A stretch of 13,053 bases of DNA from DATKDU01 sp035512595 (GTDB lineage: Bacteria; Planctomycetota; Planctomycetia; Pirellulales; Pirellulaceae). A model generated the notes under the pieces. It was not told where the DNA came from. It did no database searches and saw nothing but the letters and a program-made list of their open reading frames with translations. Location: the NCBI GenBank assembly GCA_035512595.1, contig DATKDU010000152.1, positions 1 through 13,053 of the forward strand. Reading direction: 5' to 3'. How positions within the stretch are numbered: position 1 is the first letter of the stretch; each line of letters starts with the position of its first letter. Positions 1-7,504 of the stretch are shown piece after piece. A program made the position numbers and the translations under genes.

Positions 1-1
1 C

Positions 2-70
2 GGCTGGAAGGGAGATACGCTGCTGGCCCGGATCCGCTGGAGCCGGCCCAATCGACTCGTCGCCGGTTGA
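2..70 (+). CDS. C-terminal end of an unknown plus-strand protein (partial)
   Basis: The first bases read in frame as 22 residues (GWKGDTLLARIRWSRPNRLV, then AG) and end at a TGA at 68-70. The composition and GC-rich third positions look coding, and this would converge on the minus-strand esterase whose stop lies 54 bp further on. The fragment is too short to assign a family, and it could be chance. No obvious terminator hairpin is seen in 71-123. Confidence 0.38.
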   Translation, partial: GWKGDTLLARIRWSRPNRLVAG

Positions 71-123
71 ATTGCTGACGATGCTTCGAAAAGCCGTCGG
101 ATGGAATCTTTGCCCCAGCGGCG

Positions 124-1008
124 TCATTCGGCAAGCAGCAACTCGACGGCCTCGGTCACCCAGCCGCTGTGCCAATCGTGCTTCCGGACCTGGCCATCAC
201 GGTAGGTGTGGGGGACCTTCAGGTTCTTCATCAGCTCGTGAACCTGCTCGTGCTCACGCTGGAAATTGCCTTGGCCGATGAGGATCAGTCGCCTTTCGTC
301 ATCGAGCCGAGAATCTCCCAGCAGCTTGGCGATTCGGTATTTCTCAAAGTTGGCCTGTGTACCAAAAATCTCTCCGGAGCCGTACTTCCCTGGTGCGTCC
401 AACATCAGCGGGGCGTCCCATGCCGCCGCCCGTCCAAACACGCTCGGATGCCGAAGGAGCAGGCTCCAGGCTCCCCATCCCGACTTGCTGAAGCCGAGCA
501 ATCGGCGGCCCTCGACGGACGCCTCGGCGGGATACAACTTTTCGACGAGCGGCACGACGACTTGCAGGAAGTACGTTTCCTGTCTCACTTCCTGCTTGGT
601 CGGGTGATCTGCGTACCACGGGAGATCCGAGAACGTCGGGGCCACGAAAATGGCCTGATACTTGTTGTGTAGGCCGTGTTTCAGGACTTCCGCGAGCCCA
701 TCACCATACCGGGCTTCCTCGCGGGCCTCGACTGGGAGCACGTAGATGACGGCGTAGCGTTTGCTTTCATCCACCGTCTTCGGAAGCAACACGTGGATCT
801 TGGTCCGTCCTCGCTGGTAGGGGGACTGGATGAGATGAACGTGAACTCCCTGATCCTCCACCCGTGCGGACGAAACCATCGTCTCGTCCTGGCCCAACAG
901 CCCCGATGGAGCCAACGGCGCTTCCGTCTCAGGAGGCCCTTGATCCTTTTGGGCGAAAACCTGCGAAACGCAGGCGAGTAGGAACAGGAATGCAATGACG
1001 CTCTGCAT
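124..1008 (-). CDS. Secreted esterase, alpha/beta-hydrolase fold
   Basis: A 294-aa exported hydrolase. The ATG at 1008 is preferred because the protein then begins MQSVIAFLFLLACVSQVFAQ, a classical Sec signal peptide ending in a VFAQ cleavage site. A TTG start at 1029 would only add seven residues before it. The mature part resembles the putative-esterase (esterase D/enterochelin-esterase) family. It has a strand followed by YVLPVEA, then the nucleophile elbow GFSKSG with Ser about residue 174, and a C-terminal HDWHSGW segment that supplies the likely catalytic His. The acid residue is less clear: the usual Gly-x-x-Asp place reads GQGN, so Asn may sit there, or an Asp elsewhere (WDAP) may serve. 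It ends the minus-strand run after the epimerase gene, with a gap of about 53 bp. The substrate is unknown; an acyl or acetyl ester of a carbohydrate is an inference from neighbours. Confidence 0.85.
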   Translation of the reverse strand: MQSVIAFLFLLACVSQVFAQKDQGPPETEAPLAPSGLLGQDETMVSSARVEDQGVHVHLIQSPYQRGRTKIHVLLPKTVDESKRYAVIYVLPVEAREEARYGDGLAEVLKHGLHNKYQAIFVAPTFSDLPWYADHPTKQEVRQETYFLQVVVPLVEKLYPAEASVEGRRLLGFSKSGWGAWSLLLRHPSVFGRAAAWDAPLMLDAPGKYGSGEIFGTQANFEKYRIAKLLGDSRLDDERRLILIGQGNFQREHEQVHELMKNLKVPHTYRDGQVRKHDWHSGWVTEAVELLLAE

Positions 1009-1061
1009 TGTTCGCGATGTACATTCCAATGAATTGCTCTCAAAATCGCCCTGCTTCAGCC

Positions 1062-1961
1062 TTACGTCGAGACAAGTTCCGCAACCGTTCGCTCCAGAAG
1101 CGACTGGCCGCCGAACTTCATGCCGAGCGAACGGAGCTTATCCGTGACGATCTGGTTCTTTGGCGCGGTTTGACTGCCATGGATTTCGGCGCTGCTGCCG
1201 GAAAACTGCCTGGCCAGATGGGCAACTTCCCATTCCGATACGTACCGGTCGCAGCAGTTGAACGTCTGGCCGGCGATTGCCTCCGCCTGAGCATTGAGCA
1301 GCACCTCCGCGGCTTTCGCCACGTCGGCCGCATGCACCTCTTTGCCGCCACGTTGGCAAGCCACGCTCTTGCCGCTGGCCACTGCCTTGACCAGGTCGAA
1401 CCACTTGCTGTCTGGCGGCGAATGAGCCACGCCATACACGCCGCTGGGCCGCAGCGCGCAGATCGGATAGCCGTCGCCGAGTCCAAAGCTGTAGACGAAC
1501 TGCTCGATTGCCGCCTTATGGGCTCCGTAGTGGCTCGTTGCCCAGGTCGGGTGCGTTTCGTCGAGCGGATGATCATCGAGAATCTTCTCGTGGACGGCAC
1601 ACGTTGAAACGAAGATGAACCGGCTGACGCCAGCTTTTCGAGCCGCCTCGATCAACCGCAGCGTACCCACGACATTTCGCTCGACAAATTCGATCAGGTC
1701 CCCCTCGACACCGCGGAAGCCCGTTCCCGGGCGCCACAGCGCGGCGTGCACCACCGCATCACAGCCGGCGACAAGCGACGGGGACGCCCGCTCGTCGTTG
1801 AGATCGCCCTGGAGCCACTCGACGGCTGAAGCGACGTCGTCCAGGCCCAACCGATCGCTGGACGGCCGGTACCAGGAGCGCAGCGAGTGCCCGGCGCCTG
1901 CCAGATGGCGGAGGATGTAGCGACCGATGAAGCCGGTCGCTCCGGTGACGGCGATCTTCAT
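1062..1961 (-). CDS. NAD(P)-dependent epimerase/dehydratase (extended SDR)
   Basis: A cytoplasmic 299-aa Rossmann-fold enzyme with no signal peptide. It starts MKIAVTGATGFIGRYI, giving the dinucleotide motif G7-x-x-G10-x-x-G13 straight after the first strand. VHAAL at 71-75 follows the usual NAD-contact strand, FVSTCAV at 117-123 carries the catalytic Ser/Thr, and SHYGAHK gives the Tyr145-x-x-x-Lys149 pair. RPSGVYG at 171-177 and an 'EVHAADVAKA' segment at 208-217 are also typical. The length matches nucleotide-sugar epimerases and dehydratases, and also dihydroflavonol-reductase-like enzymes. The family is certain, but the exact substrate is not. The ATG at 1961 is right at the Rossmann motif; no SD is seen upstream. 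It probably belongs with the downstream esterase gene. The 132 bp separating it from the aldolase gene show no feature I can name. Confidence 0.9.
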   Translation of the reverse strand: MKIAVTGATGFIGRYILRHLAGAGHSLRSWYRPSSDRLGLDDVASAVEWLQGDLNDERASPSLVAGCDAVVHAALWRPGTGFRGVEGDLIEFVERNVVGTLRLIEAARKAGVSRFIFVSTCAVHEKILDDHPLDETHPTWATSHYGAHKAAIEQFVYSFGLGDGYPICALRPSGVYGVAHSPPDSKWFDLVKAVASGKSVACQRGGKEVHAADVAKAAEVLLNAQAEAIAGQTFNCCDRYVSEWEVAHLARQFSGSSAEIHGSQTAPKNQIVTDKLRSLGMKFGGQSLLERTVAELVST

Positions 1962-2093
1962 GGGGACACGGTTGTCGAAGGATCACATCGATAATAAGGA
2001 TGACGAGACGCCCGTAAACTGATCGTTTTCATTCACACCCCCGCTGTCTCACGAACCCGTCGAACTGCAACGATTCGCCCGGCGGCACATTCT

Positions 2094-2900
2094 CTATCCT
2101 TTCCGCAAAGTGCCGAAGGTGGTGGTCAGAATGTCCTTGAGCAGGCTGCTGTCGTTGGAATGGACCACGAACCGCGAGCCCTGCTTGATCGTGCGGAGCT
2201 GCTGCTCGACCTTGCCGAACCATGAGCCGGCGGGGATGTGGCGCTTTTCTCCGGCGTCGATGACTTTCTGGACCAGCGCGATGAAGTCGGGGTGGTCGTA
2301 CTCGTTGGGGATGCCCATGTTGGTCGTCAAGTCGTTGGGACCGATGAACAACGCACTGACGCCGGGGATCGCGCAAATGGCATCCAGGTTCTCGACCGCG
2401 CGCACCGATTCGATCATCGGCACAAACATCGTATCGGCGCATTTCTCCTCGGTGACGTAACGCCGCGTCTTGTCGCTGGGCCAGCGGCCTTCGCTGATCA
2501 CGCGCTGGAGCGCTTCGCCTTTGAGCGGCCGGTAGACCGCGGCGGCTGCCAATCGCTTGAGGTGTTCGACATCTTCGGCGTACGGAATCACGGCGCCGTC
2601 AAACGCGTCGCACACCTTGGCGACGTCGTCGGCATCGCGGCTGTGCGTCCGGGCGAGGCAGGCGATCCCTTTCGCGGCCAGGGCGTACCGCAGCGGCAGA
2701 AAATCCGCGATGTCAAGCGCGTTGTGCTCGGCGGTGACGATCACGAAATCGATCGAATTGTCGGGAATGAAGTCCACGATCGCCGGCACCACGGCATGCT
2801 GAATCAGCGTGCCAAAGACGGTCTGGCCGTGGATGAGCTTGTCCTTAAGGATCTTGGCGGGCTTGGCCGGCTTCGCGGCGGGGATCGGTGGTGGATTCAT
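2094..2900 (-). CDS. HpaI-type class II aldolase (HpcH/HpaI aldolase/citrate lyase family)
   Basis: A 268-aa cytoplasmic TIM-barrel enzyme of the family that cleaves 4-hydroxy-2-oxo acids to pyruvate plus an aldehyde, using a divalent metal. Landmarks: AEH at 57-59 (catalytic His59), LART with Arg84 for the pyruvate carboxylate, PMIES with Glu164 and GPNDL with Asp190 as the two metal ligands. The spacing matches His45/Arg70/Glu149/Asp175 of E. coli HpaI almost exactly. The Asp that precedes Glu-His in HpaI is Thr56 here, so activity may differ. An insert of charged residues (about 124-155) replaces the usual Gly-rich loop, and the N terminus has a short Pro/Ala/Lys tract. The ATG at 2900 has an AAGGG Shine-Dalgarno at 2910-2914, 9 nt away. 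This overlaps the stop codon of the propeller gene upstream, which suggests translational coupling. Confidence 0.88.
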   Translation of the reverse strand: MNPPPIPAAKPAKPAKILKDKLIHGQTVFGTLIQHAVVPAIVDFIPDNSIDFVIVTAEHNALDIADFLPLRYALAAKGIACLARTHSRDADDVAKVCDAFDGAVIPYAEDVEHLKRLAAAAVYRPLKGEALQRVISEGRWPSDKTRRYVTEEKCADTMFVPMIESVRAVENLDAICAIPGVSALFIGPNDLTTNMGIPNEYDHPDFIALVQKVIDAGEKRHIPAGSWFGKVEQQLRTIKQGSRFVVHSNDSSLLKDILTTTFGTLRKG

Positions 2901-2909
2901 CGTGCTGTG

Positions 2910-2914
2910 CCCTT
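2910..2914 (-). promoter_or_regulatory. Shine-Dalgarno of the aldolase gene, overlapping the upstream stop codon
   Basis: On the minus strand AAGGG lies 9 nt before the ATG at 2900 and shares bases with the TAA (2913-2915) of the preceding gene. Most other genes here lack an SD, so this one supports both the chosen start and coupled translation of the two genes. Confidence 0.55.
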
Positions 2915-3923
2915 AACGTTTCAGCGGAACGCGAGCCAGATAAATGTTGGCGGCCCCCTCGTGCGACGAGTAATAGCTGATGACCATTTCGTCGCCGACG
3001 AGGACCACTTCCGGGTAAGAACAGTCGCCGCCGGAGGGGAGCGTGCAGTAGAGCGTCGGTTTCCCGTCGGCATAGGTGTAGATTGCCGTGCCCGTCTGCT
3101 TGGCGCTGTCATCCATGGTCCGTGAGAACAGATAGGTCACGCCGCGGAACGTGTGAACGCAGTGTCCCGAAAAATGAATCCCCGCCGGCCGCTGCGTCCA
3201 TTCTTGGTAGGGCGGCAAGGATTCAACGATGTGCCCCGCAGCGCTGTATTTCGTGCGGAGAAACCCAGTCAGCGCCTCGCCCGGGCCGGCGAAGAGCGTG
3301 GTCTCGCTCACCCAGTTGCCGGCGCGGATCGTGGAGACTTTCTTCCAGTCGATGCCGTCCGGTGACTCGATGAGATGGACCTCGCGTCCCTTGCCCCCCT
3401 CGTTGCCTTCCGCCTTTTTGTGGCTCGTCGCGAGATACTTGTCGCCGAACTTCAGCGGTTTCCACAGGATGAACCGCGGCTGGTACACAGCCTGCGGCTC
3501 GCTCCAGCGATCGCCATCGGAGGTAAACGTGACATACGCAGTGAGGTCCGCTCCCTGCAGCGAGTTCACGTACATCATCAATCGGTCGCCGGCAACGAGA
3601 AACTGGGGGTCCCGATCATCGGGCAGGATGTTGAACCGCCGTACCTCGGTCCATTTCTCGGTATCCTTTGAGCGGAGCAGCACGATGTCCGCTTCGCCGT
3701 ACCCATGAGATGGTGCACTGCGGAAGGCGAGGTAATAGAACTGCTTGAAGCGGATCAGTGCCGTGAAGGCATTGTGCTTCCCGTCCGAGAAGAGCTTGCG
3801 CACCGACGTCGGCTCGACCGTTTGGGCGGAAACAGGGCCAGTCGCCAGCGAAAGTCCCAGAGTGAAGAGAACAATCAGACCCACGGGTACGCTGGGCCGA
3901 AAGCTGCGACGTGGAAACATCAT
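2913..3923 (-). CDS. Secreted sialidase/BNR-like beta-propeller protein
   Basis: The chosen ATG at 3923 gives 336 aa beginning MMFPRRSFRPSVPVGLIVLF, a signal peptide with a long hydrophobic core and a VSAQ cleavage site. An in-frame ATG at 3992 would add 23 polar residues and spoil the signal. RRSF resembles a twin-arginine motif, but Sec export is equally possible. The mature protein has repeated strand blocks with three Asp-box-like motifs: SKDTEKW, TSDGDRW and SPDGIDW. This is the pattern of sialidase/BNR and related glycosidase propellers. No full sialidase catalytic set (Arg triad, FRIP motif) is evident, so it may bind or cleave another glycan. It lies 12 nt upstream of the aldolase gene and is probably cotranscribed with it. 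Confidence 0.78.
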   Translation of the reverse strand: MMFPRRSFRPSVPVGLIVLFTLGLSLATGPVSAQTVEPTSVRKLFSDGKHNAFTALIRFKQFYYLAFRSAPSHGYGEADIVLLRSKDTEKWTEVRRFNILPDDRDPQFLVAGDRLMMYVNSLQGADLTAYVTFTSDGDRWSEPQAVYQPRFILWKPLKFGDKYLATSHKKAEGNEGGKGREVHLIESPDGIDWKKVSTIRAGNWVSETTLFAGPGEALTGFLRTKYSAAGHIVESLPPYQEWTQRPAGIHFSGHCVHTFRGVTYLFSRTMDDSAKQTGTAIYTYADGKPTLYCTLPSGGDCSYPEVVLVGDEMVISYYSSHEGAANIYLARVPLKR

Positions 3924-4094
3924 TGAGGGATCCCATCCGCCTGTCACCGAGGACGAACACCTTGTCAGTCTGCTCGGCTTATCATTTGTCACGAGTGGAC
4001 AGACCGCAAGCCTCCCCTCGACGTTTCCAGCCGTCGTCGCCCCGGGCGCTCGCTGTCACACCCACGATGTCCGTCGGCCGGCCGATGGGAACGG

Positions 4095-6218
4095 TCACTT
4101 GGGCACACGGCGATTCAAATGCCTGTCGAGGAATTCGTATGCTTGGCGACGGGCTTCATCAGGAAAGTCGTGCGGCGCGTCGGGATAGATGGCTGCCAGG
4201 TGGTCTTGTTTCCCCAGCAGCCGATAGATCGGTCTGGCGGCCGCAATCGCATCGCGGACGCCGCCAACGTCGAAGTCATCGTCCCGGCTGCAGGCACTGG
4301 CCAGGACGGGACGCGGCGCTAGGACGGCTAGAATCTCGGCGAAATCGAACGGCACTTGCCTGGCGTCGCTGCCGAACTCGCTGGCGATCCGCGGCATATA
4401 GCGCGGGCCTGTCCAACTCGGCACGTCGTCCTTGACGAACGTTGAAAAGCCGCAACTCGACACGATCACCTTCAGCCGCGGCTCGACGGCGGCAGTGAAT
4501 AGCGCATTGTGCCCGCCTAGCGAATGGCCGATGACGCCGATCCGCTCCGGATCGACCTCGGCCAGCGACTGGAGCACATCGACGGCTCGCATATTGTCCC
4601 ATACGGCCTTGAGCGTACCGCTGGCAAACTCGGGATGCTGGGAAAAGTCGTAGGCATGTTCTCCCAGCGACGGGTAATCGGGGGCCAGGGTCACGTAGCC
4701 CCGCTCGGCCAACTCGCGAGCGTAATGCATGTGCGGATTGCCGGCGAACCCCGCCGCTTCATCCTTCCCCGCCTTCGTCGTCTGGTGGAGACATAAGACG
4801 GCCGGCAGTTTTTCGCCGCCAGGCGCTGCCGGAATGAACAGCCAGGCCGCGACCCGGTCGAACGGGTCACTCTGAAAGCTCAGCTTCCGGCAGATCAGAT
4901 TCCCGATCCGCCTTTCCTCCAACACCTGCACCGCCAGCGGTACGCGGAAAGACACTCCCGGCAAACGTCCCGTGACCCGCTGGAGATGGGCCACGATGTG
5001 CGTCCGCCGCACTTGCCAGTCATCCGCCGTGGCAATTGGCTGGCGCCCGCTGGCAGCATCGAGGTAATAACCCAAGTCCTGATGCTCGGCGTATTCCGGC
5101 GGCATGCTGGCGGGTTCAAACCGGCCGACCGGATAGCCGGCCGCATACGAAACGATGAACTGTCCGCCCGGCGTCTGGTAACGCACCTCCTCGTCGCGCA
5201 GATCGAAATCGGTCGGTCCCTGCCGCGAGAGACGCTCGTTGCCATCGGCAGCCAGGAACTGCTCGGCGACGCGGAAAACGATCTCGGTCCGATTGCCCAG
5301 CGCGTGCCCGCTGCTCGTGAATACGCGGCCGTCGATGTCACCCTTCCTGATGAAATGGGGCTCGACGGCCAAGCCGGCAGATTGCAGATTGGCGACCAGT
5401 TCCTGCGCATCGGCAAATGGGCAGGTCGCATCGTCCACACCATGGACAACGATGATTCGCGACGAAGTGCCCAGGCGCTGCATGGTCTGCAAATGACCGG
5501 GATGGCCGACGAACCGCACGTCCTGCTCATCCGCTGTGAGGTACGAGGGACTCTTGGGATCGCGGCTCCAGCGGGCATCAAGGTCGCTGCCACCGGGCAA
5601 ATGGAAGGCGATGTCCGCGCTCAGTTTCTTCATGCCGCACAGATCGACAACGCAGGCAAAGGTGCGCGGCGCGAGCTTGTTGGCCATGAGCGTTACATTG
5701 CCGCCGCCCGATCCGCCGGTCGCAAACAGCCGCCCTTTGGCGAACGGAATTTTTCGCTCCTGAAGCTGGCTGCGCACAAACCACAGCGCCCGCAGCGCGT
5801 CGAGGGACTGCAAATAACCGAAGTCGTACGGCTCCGGGCCTTCGATCGAATCCTTGGGCCCGCTCTGCAGGTAGTTGACGCATATACCCACCACGTTAAG
5901 CCGATCGGCTAGAGCCTGCGGATCAGCCGTTCCGACACAATCGGTGCCCCCCCAGTTGTGCAGGCTGAGCATGATGCCCGTCCGCTCGTCAACGCGCGCC
6001 AGCTTGCCTCCCGGATAATGGATCAGGATCTTGACCGTCCTCGGCCCTCTGCGCTGCGGCCACGGCTGCGCGGGAATCTCCACCGTACCATTGGTCTCCG
6101 GCAACTGGGGCCAGACGTCGGCGGCGGAAGCCTGCGAAACGACTAGGGCGGCAGTCAGCACCGCCAGCCACAGACGGGAAATCGCACACATCGATGGAGC
6201 CTGCGAGGACGTTTGCAT
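4095..6218 (-). CDS. Secreted double alpha/beta-hydrolase (two esterase modules fused)
   Basis: A 707-aa exported protein with two hydrolase modules. The signal peptide spans about residues 10-33 (MCAISRLWLAVLTAALVVSQ, then ASAAD). The ATG at 6191 (residue 10) is an alternative start giving a tidier signal. Module 1 (about 45-325) resembles PHB-depolymerase/feruloyl-esterase-like hydrolases. It has SLHNWGG at the oxyanion region, nucleophile Ser170 in TGGSGGG, Asp262/263 in HGVDD and His305 in SSGHAL. A linker (about 335-395) leads to module 2, which is of the dienelactone-hydrolase/acetyl-xylan-esterase type. It opens with DDWQVRRTHIVAHLQRVTG and has LCLHQT, Ser566 in GHSLGG, Asp646-648 in SRDDDFD and His683 in APHDF. 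Both triads look intact, so both modules are probably active. An ester-decorated polysaccharide is the likely target (inference). Single-module members are about half this length. Confidence 0.88.
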   Translation of the reverse strand: MQTSSQAPSMCAISRLWLAVLTAALVVSQASAADVWPQLPETNGTVEIPAQPWPQRRGPRTVKILIHYPGGKLARVDERTGIMLSLHNWGGTDCVGTADPQALADRLNVVGICVNYLQSGPKDSIEGPEPYDFGYLQSLDALRALWFVRSQLQERKIPFAKGRLFATGGSGGGNVTLMANKLAPRTFACVVDLCGMKKLSADIAFHLPGGSDLDARWSRDPKSPSYLTADEQDVRFVGHPGHLQTMQRLGTSSRIIVVHGVDDATCPFADAQELVANLQSAGLAVEPHFIRKGDIDGRVFTSSGHALGNRTEIVFRVAEQFLAADGNERLSRQGPTDFDLRDEEVRYQTPGGQFIVSYAAGYPVGRFEPASMPPEYAEHQDLGYYLDAASGRQPIATADDWQVRRTHIVAHLQRVTGRLPGVSFRVPLAVQVLEERRIGNLICRKLSFQSDPFDRVAAWLFIPAAPGGEKLPAVLCLHQTTKAGKDEAAGFAGNPHMHYARELAERGYVTLAPDYPSLGEHAYDFSQHPEFASGTLKAVWDNMRAVDVLQSLAEVDPERIGVIGHSLGGHNALFTAAVEPRLKVIVSSCGFSTFVKDDVPSWTGPRYMPRIASEFGSDARQVPFDFAEILAVLAPRPVLASACSRDDDFDVGGVRDAIAAARPIYRLLGKQDHLAAIYPDAPHDFPDEARRQAYEFLDRHLNRRVPK

Positions 6219-6613
6219 TACCGCTGTCTGTTCTAACGGCTGGCTCCGTCCCGGTACAGTTCATGTGATGTCGAGGGCATCGCTTGCCGGCCGTTGCACG
6301 GGTTATCAGGGACGGGAAGGCCGACGAGGACGAACGCTGCTGTGCCGTCCGACGATGGTAGCTGGCCGAATCGATCAAAAGGTCACGCCGGCTGGGCCCA
6401 ATATGCCGCGTTGGCTCAGCGGCAAAAGGCCTGGCCGGCGAGTAAACCATCGGGCTTTTAAGGGGCCCTGGCCGCCGAGCCCAATCGCTCAGCCACGATG
6501 CAAAGGGAGCTGAATGGCTGGCTCAAGTCCGTGGTCCGCAGCCTCAACGGGGAGGATTACCGCTGATAGGTGAAGCTCCTGGCTGGCGACGGGCCGCTAC
6601 CGCTAGACGCCCC
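6219..6613. other. 395-bp stretch without an intact gene
   Basis: This lies upstream of the double hydrolase. It must hold that gene's promoter, but I see no clear -35/-10 pair. The only coding-like signal is a stop-interrupted plus-strand frame near 6396-6566, listed separately. Confidence 0.5.
6396..6566 (+). pseudogene. Possible remnant of a plus-strand gene, one in-frame stop
   Basis: The frame starting at 6396 reads AQYAALAQRQKAWPASKPSG and F, then a TAA at 6459-6461. It continues GALAAEPNRSATMQRELNGW and LKSVVRSLNGEDYR to a TGA at 6564-6566. The amphipathic Ala/Leu/Arg-rich composition on both sides of the stop looks like a decayed helical C terminus. A minimal ATG inside it (6498) would give a peptide of about 22 residues. 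No family is recognised, and chance remains possible. Confidence 0.25.
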
Positions 6614-7189
6614 TCAGCTTCCGGACCACTGAGTTTTCGCGTTGGCTCGGATGAATGCTGCCGCTGCCTGATAGTGCCAGTTCTGGTTTCTGCGGCCCGA
6701 GAACGCCTCGTACGCGAAGCCGCGATACGGGGGCCGACTACCTTTGTGGTGAACAATTACCGGTGCCGGGACGTGTTCCATAAGTGCGTGAAACAGTGGC
6801 AGGTAATCGCGACCTCCGAAGAAATGAACCGGCTCTTCCAGCGACGTCGCCTCCCCGGCAAGGTGATTCAGGTCCGTCAGCGGAAGATTTAGCCGTTTCG
6901 GCCTCCGAGCCCACACCACCGCCTGGCGTGAGAATGTAATGTTGTAGTCCGGAATGAGGAAGTCTGAACGGATTAGCCCCCAACCGGCAGACAGGATGAA
7001 GACGTTTTCTTGCCCGAGTGCAGACACTAGGTCTCGGTACACACGCGGTTGATACAGATCGAAGGCCAAGCTCCGTTCGTGGGGGTTTCGTGCTGGTCGG
7101 ATCGCTGGTCCACTGAGGGGCTGGTTCGGGACGGAGGATGCCGTGGCGATGCGTCGGCCCGTCCTGCTGCCGATGCCAAAACAAAACAT
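6614..7189 (-). pseudogene. YaaA/DUF6884-like protein, apparently missing its N-terminal half
   Basis: An open frame of 191 aa whose residues from about 36 onward match a recognisable pattern. NPHERSLAFDLYQPRVYRDL is followed by VFILSAGWGLIRSDFLIPDY and NITFS, then VHFFGGRDYLPLF, and near the end NQNWHYQAAAAFI. The 'DLY...FILSAGWGLI..D..IP.Y.ITFS' core is that of YaaA/DUF6884-like proteins, a family linked by some members to DNA binding and stress. From memory, longer relatives carry about 100 residues before this core. Here the first 35 residues (MFCFGIGSRTGRRIATASSV and on) look unlike coding sequence of that family. I infer that the 5' part was lost near 7085. The ATG at 7189 lies 7 nt after the stop of the broken HTH gene. 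The fragment could still be expressed from it. Confidence 0.6.
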
Positions 7190-7196
7190 CGCGTAA

Positions 7197-7504
7197 TCAA
7201 CGCCCCAGCCGCCGCCGCTCCCGTCGTCGCCTTGCGTCCGGGAGCCCCAGCGTGTGCCGCCTCATGGCCACTGCCGAAATGGTTCGTCCGGTCCGCTTTG
7301 ATGCTTCGGATGGTGTGTGAGTCCGCAGCACTTGATCCTCCCACGGCTCCCACGGTCGGCCCGCCGCCGGCGGATAGGTTCCCCGCCGCTCGGTCGCCTG
7401 CCCACATTCGCCTTCCGGAGGGCTTCCAGGACGTGCTTCGGTCGAGGCTTGCCTCGCTTGGATGCAGCGATCTTCGCGCATCGAACCGGATCACGGGTAG
7501 TGTC
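7197..7504 (-). pseudogene. NUMOD3-like plus SANT/Myb-like helix-turn-helix gene, broken by a frameshift
   Basis: Two minus-strand frames join into one protein-like sequence. From 7504 the first frame reads CAKIAASKRGKPRPKHVLEA, then LRKANVGRRPS, ending about 7388. This is the Ser-Lys-x-Gly-Lys-Pro-style repeat seen in NUMOD3 motifs and related planctomycete proteins. In the next frame ERRGTYPPAAGRPWEPWEDQ continues VLRTHTPSEASKRTGRTISA and VAMRRHTLGLPDARRRR to a TGA at 7197. That is a SANT/Myb-like or homeodomain-like DNA-binding fold with conserved W..WED and a RTGRT..AV..RR recognition helix. In the relatives I recall, a segment of about a dozen residues ('ETRRKMSEAH'-like) joins the two parts. 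Its absence here points to an out-of-frame deletion near 7385-7400. A TAG at 7505-7507 closes the first frame and no ATG precedes it, so the 5' end is also missing. A 94-aa ORF from the ATG at 7481 exists in the second frame, but its first 30 residues look non-native. Confidence 0.6.

Noticed and set aside
1008..1607. 199-aa plus-strand open frame
   Set aside because: Antisense to the epimerase with its GxxGxxG and YxxxK motifs; shadow.
1962..2093. Gap between epimerase and aldolase genes searched for promoter, RNA or terminator
   Set aside because: No convincing -35/-10 boxes, hairpin with T-run or small ORF with SD was found.
2238..3125. 295-aa plus-strand open frame
   Set aside because: Antisense to the aldolase and propeller genes, both of which have clear family motifs.
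4074..4085. Perfect 12-bp palindrome TCGGCCGGCCGA after the double-hydrolase stop codon
   Set aside because: GC-rich palindromes of this size are expected by chance in such DNA. No T-run or spacing supports a terminator.
4986..5912. 308-aa plus-strand open frame
   Set aside because: Antisense to the well-supported double hydrolase. Arg/Ala-rich composition without motifs; a GC-rich shadow frame.
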